Source: Bacteroidetes bacterium GWF2_35_48 (GTDB taxonomy: Bacteria > Bacteroidota > Bacteroidia > Bacteroidales > GWF2-35-48). Taken from it: a DNA stretch of 34,066 bases. Numbering within the stretch: the stretch's first letter is position 1; the number at the start of each line of letters is the position of its first letter. The notes below the pieces were generated by a model. That model made no database searches, was not told the origin of the DNA, and worked only from the letters and a program-made list of their open reading frames with translations. The translations under genes were made by a program, and so were the position numbers. This document shows positions 8,762 to 18,300 of this stretch, one piece after another. The stretch is from positions 1-34,066 of the forward strand of contig MEOG01000027.1 in NCBI GenBank assembly GCA_001769125.1. The letters are read 5' to 3'.

Positions 8762-10300
8762 TTAATCAATCACAAATTGTTTACTCATTTTATACATCCC
8801 ATTGTTAGTACTTACTTTCAGAAAGTAAATAGCGCTTCCTAAGTTAGAAACATCTATTCTATGGAGGGTTACTCCTTTTTCAATTTTATGTTTTTGGTAA
8901 AATAATACCTGACCTAAAATATCTGTAACAAATGTTTCAATATTTGAATTTTCTGATGAACAAACCAAATAGAACATATCGCCTTTTATAACAGGATTGG
9001 GGTAAATGGAAATAATATCGAAGCCTATATTATAGCAATCGGCAAAAATAATCTTGCTGTATTCGGCAGTACCATTAAGGTCAATGCTTACAAGTCGATA
9101 ATAATAAACACCATCTTCTGAAACATCGGTATCAATATACGAATATTGCAAAAGCTGGTTGCTGTTGCCCGCTCCATCTATACTTGTTATTTCGTTCCAT
9201 AGCAATGCATCTGTACTGCGTTCTAAAAGAAAATGACTGTTATTGGTTTCAGTTGCGGTTTGCCAGTAAATGATTATTTTATTGGAGCTGCATCGAGCTG
9301 AAAAATCGAGTATCTCAATAGGTAGTGGGTTCTTTCCTGTTTTCGAGCCAAAAGAAACAGGGCTGTAACCCGCAAAAGCGAAAGAGCTTGTTATTTGACC
9401 AGCTGGCCATGTACCCCCTGCTGTTCCGCCCATGTTGCTCCATTGTGTTCCGTTCCAGTGGACGAGCGCCAAATCACTTAAAGTGTCCCCATCATAAGGA
9501 GATGTTTTTTCAATAAGGCTATTTAATGCATTTTTCCAATAAAGTGTTATAGCAGGAGTTTGTGTTCCAGCCCCTGCTCTATCAACCAGCCAGAATTCTT
9601 TACCACTTATTTTGGCTAAACCCGTTCCCAGACTTACCCCGTCCTGCCAGGTATGAATCCCTAATGAATCATATATTGATTTATAAGTATAATTAATTAT
9701 GAAATCATTGGTATTGTTCCATGAATCAATTTGAATGGGTGCCCATATTGGAACTCCAGACTGAACATCTCCGGTTTGAAACGTAAAAGCAGCACCATTT
9801 CCTGACTTTTTCAGTTTTCCATCAATAAAGCTGGTAGATGAACCTCCTGTTATGGTTGCAGATGATGATAAAGAAAGGGTATCTTCCCCTGTATAAAGAA
9901 TCCCATTTGTTATGTTAATATTATTGTTAACGATAACATTTTTAGCAAGCTTGATGCCATTGGAGTTATACATACAATTGTAGAAAGCTACAGCATGGTT
10001 AGCTGTTGATGTTCCGCCAATAATCTGAGGACTACCTGAACCATTAAAATGAACGATACCATTCCCAAAGTCAAGAGTTGATGTGGCATCGTTATATAAA
10101 TCCCCTGAAATCTTAACTGTTCCGCCAGAAGTAATAGCAAGACTACTATTCGGTAAATTTCTATAACTTCCTGAAATAACAAGATACGTATTAGCAGCAA
10201 CCACAAGCTTGTTCTCTTTATTATAAAGAAATTGTGCATTTAAAGCAATTGTAATTGCAAATGTGCCAAAAAAGAATACTGATTTCAGTAAATATTTCAT
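8762..10300 (-). CDS. T9SS type A sorted surface protein, first gene of the FISUMP operon
   Basis: I start this protein at ATG 10300 (512 residues), because MKYLLKSVFFF begins a standard signal peptide cut after LNAQ. An in-frame ATG at 10327 would only add a short leader. Residues about 20-170 are rich in short beta turns (SGGTVKISGDL, IVHFNGSG) and resemble the start of the Ig-repeat protein at 1-2096. A conserved Bacteroidota region precedes the sorting domain (LPIEILDFSA, NSHFLLERS, YYYRLVSIDLNG). The last 80 or so residues are a type A T9SS sorting domain: ISIYPNPV, DILGQVL, GSAIYFLKV, KQFVID. The protein should be exported by T9SS and attached to the cell surface or released. Its binding target is unknown. 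It heads the operon, with a candidate promoter about 115 bp upstream. Confidence 0.88.
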   Translation of the reverse strand: MKYLLKSVFFFGTFAITIALNAQFLYNKENKLVVAANTYLVISGSYRNLPNSSLAITSGGTVKISGDLYNDATSTLDFGNGIVHFNGSGSPQIIGGTSTANHAVAFYNCMYNSNGIKLAKNVIVNNNINITNGILYTGEDTLSLSSSATITGGSSTSFIDGKLKKSGNGAAFTFQTGDVQSGVPIWAPIQIDSWNNTNDFIINYTYKSIYDSLGIHTWQDGVSLGTGLAKISGKEFWLVDRAGAGTQTPAITLYWKNALNSLIEKTSPYDGDTLSDLALVHWNGTQWSNMGGTAGGTWPAGQITSSFAFAGYSPVSFGSKTGKNPLPIEILDFSARCSSNKIIIYWQTATETNNSHFLLERSTDALLWNEITSIDGAGNSNQLLQYSYIDTDVSEDGVYYYRLVSIDLNGTAEYSKIIFADCYNIGFDIISIYPNPVIKGDMFYLVCSSENSNIETFVTDILGQVLFYQKHKIEKGVTLHRIDVSNLGSAIYFLKVSTNNGMYKMSKQFVID

Positions 10301-10415
10301 GTTTTTTTTATGAATAAATAGTAACACTTTACCATAATATTCTAATTTCAGAAACTCTTTATTTCTATTATCTGATAAATTGAAACTGCATTTTTTAGAG
10401 TAGCAATGCTATTTT

Positions 10416-10446
10416 CAAATATACGAAATAAAAGATAGAAAACAAA
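10416..10446 (-). promoter_or_regulatory. Candidate Bacteroidota promoter for the seven-gene FISUMP operon
   Basis: On the minus strand, TTTG (10443-10446) is followed by 19 bp and then TATATTTG (10416-10423). This matches the Bacteroidota sigma-ABfr type pattern TTTG / TAnnTTTG with the usual spacing. Transcription would start near 10409, leaving a leader of about 110 nt before the ATG at 10300. Positions 10447-10611 show nothing else I can support. Confidence 0.6.
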
Positions 10447-10611
10447 GATTTTATTGATAAATCTAAATACAAAGCATTTTAAACGGAAAAAATCAGGATG
10501 AAATTTTAGAAAAGGTTGACTTTATCCGTTTAGCCATTCTTTAAAAAGATGGGCTTTCTCTTTGCTGATGATAAATTAACATTCATTATTTTTGTTTTCA
10601 TTTTTATTTAA

Positions 10612-10851
10612 TTAATGATACATATTTAAAGATGAATTCCAAACCACTTTTTCGTGAACAAAAGTTTTGCAAACAACACTCCTTGTAATACCTGGATTAG
10701 TTAACTTAACCATTTCCAGTACTTCATCCAAAAGCAACCATGTAGATTTTCTTATTGATGAAATTAGTATTTTCTCAAAATCATTCAATGCATAATGTAT
10801 ACTTTTATCGGTCATTATTTTCTCAATCGTTGAAACCCTTTGAGGTCTCAA
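10612..10851 (-). pseudogene. IS481-like transposase N-terminal remnant
   Basis: This 79-codon reading frame, most likely starting at Met13 (10815, MTDKSIHYALNDFEK), carries a helix-turn-helix-like stretch: an FEKILISSIRKSTWLLLDEVL segment and then NPGITRSVVCKTF. The pattern of an S/A-x-R-K/R-x-T core, LLLDE/LPLDD and PxxTRS resembles the N-terminal DNA-binding part of IS481-family transposases, recognised from memory rather than by a search. The full family protein is about 300 residues or more and has an rve DDE integrase core, which is absent. The frame ends at 10612 and the following sequence is AT-rich non-coding. Its start lies inside a dispersed repeat whose second copy (31325-31621) keeps the same MTDKSI start before diverging. 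It could instead be an unrelated small protein. Confidence 0.45.
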
Positions 10852-10915
10852 CGTGCCTATCCAATGGAGACCTCAAGGGTTTTCCAAAAGCGCAAATAAT
10901 GACCGGGCTTGGTAT
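10805..10915 (-). repeat. Palindromic dispersed repeat, copy 1 (uninterrupted)
   Basis: The minus strand reads ATACCAAGCCCGG, CTTTTGGAAAACCCTTGAG, then an imperfect palindrome (CCTTGAGGTCTC about 16 nt from GAGACCTCAAAGG) and then CGATTGAGAAAATAATGACC. The same order is found at 31325-31621. This copy has no insertion at the position where the other copy carries a 177-bp element, so it shows the empty site. It overlaps the start of the transposase-like remnant. Confidence 0.8.
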
Positions 10916-10954
10916 ATTTAAATTATTTGGCGGCTTGACTTAACAACATATTAG

Positions 10955-13900
10955 TTAAAATGACCTGACAGGGCGTACTAAATATTCAAATTCCCTACTG
11001 CCGGTTGATGGTTCATAACCGGAGACATTTAAAACCAAGTAATACGCATTGTAAATGGTAGACTCTGTAGAAGTCCAGTAATAACAACATTCAAAAAACG
11101 ATGAGCCAAGGATACTTCTGTTTAAATATATCGCGTATAATTCATCTCTACTGGGTAAATACCAATCTTCATAACCGTCTGATGTATAATTACTGCAAAT
11201 TCTTGCAGCGATATCGCCACCACAATAACTCACTATATCTATTGTGTTTTGCATACCTGTACCAATAGATGTGTGATCCCCTCCATATGGATGAATATTT
11301 ATCCCATTACAGCCCCATGGTGCGGTACCCTGATTCGTTAAAGATACAATTAAACCATGCGTTTCACCTACTACATAACCAAGGTCATCACTTTCCAATA
11401 TATATGCGACAATACCTCCCTGATAGTTAGCGCCTACAACAATTCGAACAACTTCGTTTCCATAAGCTGTACCAACACTATTCGTTGCATAAGCTCTTAT
11501 GTAATAGATTGTGGCAAGAGCAAGCCCACTGATAAAGCTTGTGAAACTACCAGTACCAGTACCACCGGTGTTATGATTATCTGTTATTAAAGGATTTTGT
11601 GAGGTACTCCAACAAACACCACGATCAGTAATTGCTGAGCCACCATCACTCGTAATATTCCCTCCAGTCCAAACTGAAGTTGTAGAATAAGGTGTCACGG
11701 CAGCAGTCGTAATTGTCGGCAAAGTTATGTTTTGTAATGTAGTAAAACTTATCTCGTTTCCATAAGCTGTACCAACACTATTAGTTGCATAAGCTCTCAC
11801 GTAATATGTTGTATTTGCAGTAAGACCCGTTATACTACTTGTAAAAGCACCTGTGCCTGTCCCATCGCTTGTGTGATTTCCGGTGGCTACAGGATTTGTT
11901 GATGCGCTCCAACAAACACCTCTTGAAGTTACCGATGCTCCGCCATCACTTGTAATATTTCCGCCACTGGTGGCTGTTGTTTGAGCGATACTACTTACTG
12001 CTGTTGTGGTAAGAATTGGAACAGTTATGTTTTGTGAAGTAGTAAAACTTATTTCGTTTCCATAAGCTGTACCTGCGCTGTTGGTAGCATAGGCTCTTAC
12101 GTAATAAGTTGTATTCGCTGTAAGACCCGTTATACTGCTTGAAAAAATACCAGTGCCTGTACCATCGGAAGTATGACTCCCTGTAACAACAGGATTTGCA
12201 GAAGTACTCCAGCATACGCCGCGAGCTGTTACTGATGCGCCTCCATCATTTGTGATATTACCACCACTCGTGGCTGTGGTTTGTGATATATTTACTACAG
12301 ATGCCGTGGTAAGGGTTGGAATAGTTATGTTTTGTGAAGTAGTAAAACTTATCTCGTTTCCATAAGCTGTACCTGCGCTGTTGGTAGCATAGGCTCTTAC
12401 GTAATAAGTGGTATTTGCAGTCAGTCCTGTAATATTACTAGTAAAGATTCCTGTACCCGTTCCATCGCTTGTGTGATTTCCTGTAACTACAGGGTTTACA
12501 GAGGTACTCCAGCATACTCCGCGAGCTGTTACAGAGGCTCCTCCATCACTTGTTATATTCCCACCACTTGTAGCTGTTGTTTGTGTTATATTTACTGTAG
12601 ATGCCGTGGTTAGTGTTGGAACAGTTACAGACGTACCTCCATAAACACAAATGGTAAAAAGCCCGGCAACAGTTGAAGAATAACTGTAAATTCTTATATA
12701 ATATGTTGCTCCTACTGTAAGACTTGTTGCATTTATTGTTTCAACTCCTCCTGTTGTAGTTGCATCAGCACAATCTATATTTGTTCCATTACATGATCCG
12801 GAAAGTAATTCAACTACAACATCAATAGCGTCCCCCTCAACAATTATTGTTGGGGAAGAGGTTGTTGCAACAAATTTATACCAAACATCATCATCGGCTG
12901 TACCCGTATAACCATCGCAAGCAATTGCCGGAATTGACTGAGTAGCACCAATTGTTGTTCCATTTACTATAACACAACTTGTATTTTGTATTAAAGTTAT
13001 TGCATTCGCGCAATCATCATTTTCTATACTCATTTCTGTTGTTGTAAATGTATAATCACTGCCATAAGCCGTACCAGCACTGTTGGTAGCATAAGCTCTT
13101 ACATGATAAGTTGTGTTAGCAATCAAACCTGTAATGCTACTTGTGAAACTTCCTGTACCTGTTCCATCGTTAGTATGATTTCCAGTGACCACCGGATTTA
13201 CTGAAGAACCCCAGCAAACACCTCGGGCTGTCACGGTTGCACCGCCATCGCTTGTAATATTTCCTCCGCTTGTAGCAGTTGTTTCAGACACATTGCTTGT
13301 TGCAAACGTGGTAAGGGTTGGAACAGTTATGTTTTGTGAAGTTGTAAAGCTAATTTCATTTCCATAAGCAGTACCTGCGCTATTCGTCGCATACGCTCTG
13401 ACATAATAAGTGGTATTTGCAGTTAATCCTGTAATATTACTGGTAAAACTTCCCGTACCCGTTCCATCGCTTGTGTGATTTCCTGTAACAACAGGATTTG
13501 AAGAAATACTCCAGCATACGCCGTGAGCTGTTATTGCAGCACCTCCATCGTCTGTTATGTTTCCTCCACTTGATGCTGTGGTTTGTGCTATCAAAGAAAT
13601 AGTACTTGTTGTTACTGTCGGGATACCTATAAAATTAAAAATTATTGTTTCATTACCAGTGGGGATATCTGTTACAATTGAGGTATAAAGACCTGAAAAA
13701 CCTGTGTAACGCAAAACATCTCCTGTTGTGTAGTCCATGTCTATTATTGCCTTTATGCTTTTAGAATTGCTGTTTAATTCTATTGATTCTATTTCTTCAA
13801 GTCCAAGATATTCTAAGGTTTCAGTTCCTTTTGGTGCAATATTTAAACTAATAATTTTTGCATTATGAAAATAGTTTTCTCCAATAATGTGTATAAAATA

Positions 13901-14323
13901 TAAACCTTGTTTTAAATTTGTCATCTTATATCTTTGAAGCCCTGTTGCATGATAATTTTTAGACTCCAGTACTTTTCTTCCCGAAATATCGTAGATTATA
14001 AGGTCTGTATTCCCTGATTGTTTTGCGAAAAATATTATTTCAGCATGTTCATTCATTGGATTTGGATAAACTTGTATGCTCTGATCGCCCGTAGTAAGAT
14101 CTTTAACACTTACATTTAAAACCAAATGCAAGATATCCGTGCCTAAAAGGCTGAGAGAAGTGTTTTGCGTTATGTTTTCTACTTTTACACTATCAATTGA
14201 TGATGTAATACCAGTTGCTGAAAAGTTTATTTCATAATCTTGAGCTTGTGTTTTTATAGAACCCGTTAATATAAAAATTATTAACAGCATCAGAGAAATG
14301 AGAGGTAACGCTTTTGTTTTCAT
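10955..14323 (-). CDS. Secreted repeat protein with N-terminal sorting-like module, six 100-residue repeats and DUF1566/Lcl C-terminus
   Basis: The 1122-residue protein has a signal peptide (1-28, ending TQAQ) and a short beta domain. Residues about 80-160 look like a T9SS type A sorting domain (IQVYPNPMNEHAEI, DISGRKVL, LKQGLYFIHI), placed N-terminally instead of at the end. A TTGDVLRYTGFSG linker follows. Six fibronectin-like repeats of exactly 100 residues carry ATSGGNITSDGGA, RGVCW, DGTGTG, TGLTANTTYYVRAYATNSAGTAYGN. They are arranged as two, then an inserted PPC-like domain (about 433-566, NDDCANAI and DDVWYKFVA), then four. Residues about 965-1122 are a DUF1566/Lcl-type domain with WYLPSRDELYAIY, YYWTSTES and a terminal VRPVRSF. 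It is probably a surface ligand-binding protein. A type A-like module here has been seen in related FISUMP proteins, so its sorting role is doubtful. Confidence 0.88.
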   Translation of the reverse strand: MKTKALPLISLMLLIIFILTGSIKTQAQDYEINFSATGITSSIDSVKVENITQNTSLSLLGTDILHLVLNVSVKDLTTGDQSIQVYPNPMNEHAEIIFFAKQSGNTDLIIYDISGRKVLESKNYHATGLQRYKMTNLKQGLYFIHIIGENYFHNAKIISLNIAPKGTETLEYLGLEEIESIELNSNSKSIKAIIDMDYTTGDVLRYTGFSGLYTSIVTDIPTGNETIIFNFIGIPTVTTSTISLIAQTTASSGGNITDDGGAAITAHGVCWSISSNPVVTGNHTSDGTGTGSFTSNITGLTANTTYYVRAYATNSAGTAYGNEISFTTSQNITVPTLTTFATSNVSETTATSGGNITSDGGATVTARGVCWGSSVNPVVTGNHTNDGTGTGSFTSSITGLIANTTYHVRAYATNSAGTAYGSDYTFTTTEMSIENDDCANAITLIQNTSCVIVNGTTIGATQSIPAIACDGYTGTADDDVWYKFVATTSSPTIIVEGDAIDVVVELLSGSCNGTNIDCADATTTGGVETINATSLTVGATYYIRIYSYSSTVAGLFTICVYGGTSVTVPTLTTASTVNITQTTATSGGNITSDGGASVTARGVCWSTSVNPVVTGNHTSDGTGTGIFTSNITGLTANTTYYVRAYATNSAGTAYGNEISFTTSQNITIPTLTTASVVNISQTTATSGGNITNDGGASVTARGVCWSTSANPVVTGSHTSDGTGTGIFSSSITGLTANTTYYVRAYATNSAGTAYGNEISFTTSQNITVPILTTTAVSSIAQTTATSGGNITSDGGASVTSRGVCWSASTNPVATGNHTSDGTGTGAFTSSITGLTANTTYYVRAYATNSVGTAYGNEISFTTLQNITLPTITTAAVTPYSTTSVWTGGNITSDGGSAITDRGVCWSTSQNPLITDNHNTGGTGTGSFTSFISGLALATIYYIRAYATNSVGTAYGNEVVRIVVGANYQGGIVAYILESDDLGYVVGETHGLIVSLTNQGTAPWGCNGINIHPYGGDHTSIGTGMQNTIDIVSYCGGDIAARICSNYTSDGYEDWYLPSRDELYAIYLNRSILGSSFFECCYYWTSTESTIYNAYYLVLNVSGYEPSTGSREFEYLVRPVRSF
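11461..13560 (-). repeat. 300-bp periodic repeats in the fibronectin-like gene
   Basis: The block starting cataagc(t/c/a)gtacc occurs at 11461, 11761, 12061, 12361, 13063 and 13363. Neighbouring spacings within each group are exactly 300 bp. The 702-bp gap between 12361 and 13063 is where the PPC-like domain is inserted. Units 4 and 3 (12061 and 12361) are the most alike at DNA level. Confidence 0.85.
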
Positions 14324-14401
14324 TTTTATTTATGTTTTGGATTAATATTTTATACAAAAAATTTTCAGCATTTGTTTCAATGAGTAATTGATTAAATAAA
14401 A

Positions 14402-14500
14402 CAAAAATAATTTAAAACTCATGATTTCCCTTGAATATAAGCTATTGATGACCGTCTGTGCGCTTTTCAGGGACAACTACAGCATACCACAGGACAACTA
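14402..14500 (-). promoter_or_regulatory. Candidate LytTR-type operator (direct repeat) and -7 box upstream of the repeat-protein gene
   Basis: On the minus strand, TAGTTGTCC occurs twice (14492-14500 and 14471-14479) with 12 bp between, a 21-bp period equal to two helical turns. LytTR regulators bind pairs of 9-bp direct repeats with 12-13 bp between them and a GTT core, which is the layout here, although the bases match the published consensus only partly. A TATTTTTG box (14402-14409) lies downstream of the repeats, about 80 bp before the ATG at 14323, with no good -33 TTG. That would fit an activator-dependent promoter. Confidence 0.45.
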
Positions 14501-14539
14501 AGGAAAGTTGATTTTCGAGCCTAAAAGGCTTTAATTTTA

Positions 14540-15310
14540 TTATTTGTGGGCTTTTAACAGAAATTCTAAAAAATTGTTGCGATTGACCTGTGATACATTT
14601 AAAACAATATCATTTGTTAAAACAACTTTTGCTATTTTCCCTTTAATATACTTTTTTATATGTGACATATTTATCAGAAAAGAGTTGTGTATTCTAATAA
14701 ATTCAAAAGGTGTAAGTATTTCTTCTATATGTTTAAGCGGTAAAGAAATGATGTGTTTTGTTTTGTTACAGAAATGAACTTCAGTGTAGTTTCTGTCGGA
14801 ACAACAATATATAATTTCAGATATTTCTACAATATCGAAACCATTTACATTAGGTAAAACAATCTTATTAACTACATTTTTATTTTTTGAGAAAAAATCA
14901 GTAAAAACCTGAAACCTTGAATTACTATTAACAGGCTTTGATTGTCTTTCTATGTACTTTTGAAGAGCATTATTAAGCTCAGTACCATCAATAGGTTTTA
15001 GCAGGTAATCAAGAGCGCTAACTTTAAAGGCTTTAATTGCATATTGATTAAAAGCTGTAGTAAATATAACATCAAAGTCCGGCGGATTAAAGTGATCTAT
15101 TATTTCAAACCCATTTCCATCAGGTAATTCAATATCTAAAAATACCAAATCAGGATTACATGACTCAATTATTTCAATGCCTTTATTAATGGAATCGGCT
15201 GTGCCAACAATATCTATGTTGAAGACGCTATTTTTAAGACGTATAAGAAGTGCTTCCAGAGCATTTATTTCGTCTTCAATAATAACTGCTTTAATTACTT
15301 TATTATTCAT
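14540..15310 (-). CDS. LytTR-family DNA-binding response regulator
   Basis: This 256-residue protein has a receiver domain (about 5-120) with acidic residues E12/D13, phosphoacceptor D59 in VFLDIELPDG, T84/T85, and K105 in the LLKPI motif. A LytTR DNA-binding domain follows (about 150-256) with an IVEISEIIYCCSDRNYTEV strand region, LKHIEEIL and FIRIHNSFLINMSHIKKY. The start codon lies inside the end of the upstream kinase gene (8-bp overlap), so the two are translationally coupled and form a two-component system. The target is not shown directly. The nearest candidate is the direct repeat at 14471-14500, just downstream of its own stop codon and upstream of the repeat-protein gene. Confidence 0.92.
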   Translation of the reverse strand: MNNKVIKAVIIEDEINALEALLIRLKNSVFNIDIVGTADSINKGIEIIESCNPDLVFLDIELPDGNGFEIIDHFNPPDFDVIFTTAFNQYAIKAFKVSALDYLLKPIDGTELNNALQKYIERQSKPVNSNSRFQVFTDFFSKNKNVVNKIVLPNVNGFDIVEISEIIYCCSDRNYTEVHFCNKTKHIISLPLKHIEEILTPFEFIRIHNSFLINMSHIKKYIKGKIAKVVLTNDIVLNVSQVNRNNFLEFLLKAHK

Positions 15311-18300
15311 TATTAGGATAGAATTTGTAATATGTTAATACAGTAACCTTTGTACCAGATGGATTTTTATGCTCATCGAACAAATCTACAAAAATTATTT
15401 TATTTTTCATTTTTGTAACATCGTTGAAAATTTGCAATCGTTTTTGTAAAATATCTAAACTTAAACTTTTCTTCCCTGTTTTGTTTCTTTCTTTTATTTC
15501 CATTGCCTTATCTCTTCCAACGCCATTATCTTCTACAGATATTGCCAAAATTTTATTTTTAATTTGAAAAGTAATTGACAAATGCCCTTGCCCTGTTTTT
15601 TTTGACAAACCATGCCATATTGCATTCTCTACTAATGGTTGTACCATCATTGATGGGATTTCAATTTTATTTTTCTGAATATTTTCTCCCTTGATGAGTA
15701 TATTAAATGAGAACTTATTATTTAATCGCAATTGCTCAATTTCTATATAGTTGTTTAAAATTTCAATTTCCGCTTCAAGAGTTATTGTCCCCCTTTCAGA
15801 AGTATCAAGCATTAAGCGAATCAATTTTGTAAATTTTGAAAAATACTTATCTGCTTCACTTGTGTTTTGACTTAAAATGAAACGCTGGATTGAACTAAGC
15901 GCGTTAAATAAAAAATGTGGATTCATACGCGAGCGAAGCGCTTTTATTTCAGCTTCGGCAATCATACTTCTGATTTCGGCTTTTCTTTTTATTTTGTTTC
16001 TATAATATAATACATAAAAAAAAGAAAGAAGTATGGAAAAACATACAATTAATACAATAAACCAGACTTTTTGCCAATATGGCTTACTAATAATAAAACT
16101 TATTGATTTCGTTGCTTCCGGTTGCTCTGTAACCGGATTAATTGCTTGTATCGTAAAAACATTATGACCGGGTAAAAGCTGAATATTAATAATACGAGAT
16201 TCTGTTTCAAACCATTGAGACGCATTACTTGTATCATATTTATATCGAAATTTTTGCTTCTCGAAATTATTAAATGTAGGATAACTAATTTTTAGCTGAA
16301 TTTTATTTTCGTTATTATCTAATTCATATATTTTTTTTTCAGGAAGGCTTTTATCATTTACCTTGATATAGTTGATGGAAAGTTTTCTGTCTCTAAATTT
16401 TGGAGTAATACATGATGAGTGAATTGCATTTATCCCAGTAGGTGTATTTAAATACAAATAAGCTTTAATTTTTATTATTTTTTGTATTTGTGCAGACAAT
16501 AATCCCGAGGATGTGCAGTATTTCTCAATTGAATATTTTTTCTCTTTTGAAAATATAATTTTATTCAGCCCATTGTTTGTACCAGCCCAAAGAGTATCTG
16601 CATCAAAAAAAAGCGTATTGCATTGATCTGAAGACAAGCCTTTTCTTTTGTTAATATAAATAACAGAGTCTTCGTTAAAAGCAATAATTCCTTCATCTCT
16701 TGTTGCAATCCACAATAAATTATTATATTCTTTAATATCTGTTATATTATACAGAAATAGATTTAAAAACTTTTTATGGACGTATTTGTAAAACTCTTTT
16801 TGATTGTAATACCACAGACCATTGCGCCTTCCAATCCATAAAATAGATTTCGAGTCTTCGTAAACAGTAGTAGTTCTAAATAATTTAAACTTTTTTGTTA
16901 GATTTGTTATTTTAGATTCACTAACATGAAATATACCATTATGGTGAGCAATATACACTGTTGAGTCGGATTTTCTCAAACACATTACTTTTGGGTGTCC
17001 TTCAAAAAAAAATGTATTAACAAGAAACTCGTTTTTATATGTATGTAAAAAAACTTTATCACCCTTATAGCCTATGTTTAATAATTTATTGTTCGGTGTC
17101 TTAAAAATTAATAATGGTCTATGAAATAAATTAGATTGAGTGTAGTTTATCGCGTTTTTTTTTAAAGCATATTTATATAAAGAAAAAAAATAATTGTCAT
17201 TAGTTTGTAATAACAAAATTGAATCATTAAATTGCGTGATATCTGTTATATCATCGAGAAGTAACCCCTTTCCCGGCAAATAACTATAAATCCCAAAAGA
17301 ATTACACAAAAAGATACCTTTATTTAGAGTTGTTATCCAAATATTGTTATCAAAGTCTATTAAGATGCTGCTAGCAGGTATAGAAGTAAACAATAAAGGC
17401 TCAGCATTAAATATATCTGTGTTTGGGTAGTAAAACACCCCTTTTTCAGTAGCTAACCAAATAATATTATTTTTGTCCTTAAATACAGAAACAATTTTAC
17501 CAAATTTTGTTTTTTTAGGAATAAAAGATATTTTATTATTTAAAAAATAATAAAGATTATTATCAATAAAAATAAAATATTCATTTTCCGAATTTTTAAT
17601 AACATTAATTCGTGGTATATAAAATTTATTACATTGAGGTATCGCTTGTGGTACAATTAATTGCCGCTTATTAAAGAAATAAATAGACCATTCATTTGAA
17701 AAAAGTTCGCCAAATAATCCTGAAAAAAAGAAATCTTGCATTTCAATTAAAAAAAAATTTCTATATAAAGGGAGTTTAGCTGGTAGCATATAGGAAATAT
17801 TTCCATACTTGTCAATCGAAAAAGGTGTTCTTCGAAAAAAACTTATATATAATGTTTCATTGTTATCAATAAAAATAGATTTGATAAATTTATTGTATGC
17901 AATACTTATAATTTGATTATTATATCTATAAGGATATATTTTTTCATTATAAAAATAACACAGCTTACAGTTAAAAGTACAAAACCAAATCCGACCTTTT
18001 TTGTCTTCGTAAATATTAAAAACTGTATTATCGGTTAAGCCATCAGAAGTTGTAAAATTTTCAAATTCATTTCCATCAAACCTGCTCACTCCGGCATCTG
18101 TTCCAATCCATATAAACCCTTTTGAATCCTGAAAAACGCAATAGGTTTCATAGCTTGGTAAACCATTTTCAGGAGTATATTGTATAAGCTTCGGTTCCTG
18201 CCCGTAATAATTAAATTGAGCGCAAATAAAAATAATTATAACTGTAAAAAATTTTTGCATTTTTTTTGGAAACAGGGACAATAATAATTTTACAAAAATA

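Noticed and set aside
11461-13560. Regularly spaced repeats as a possible CRISPR array
   Set aside because: The period is 300 bp, the units are coding and the whole array is in frame as protein repeats.
14516-14532. gagcctaaaaggcttt as a terminator of the LytTR gene
   Set aside because: The stem is only about 4-5 bp, and no T run follows it on the minus strand.
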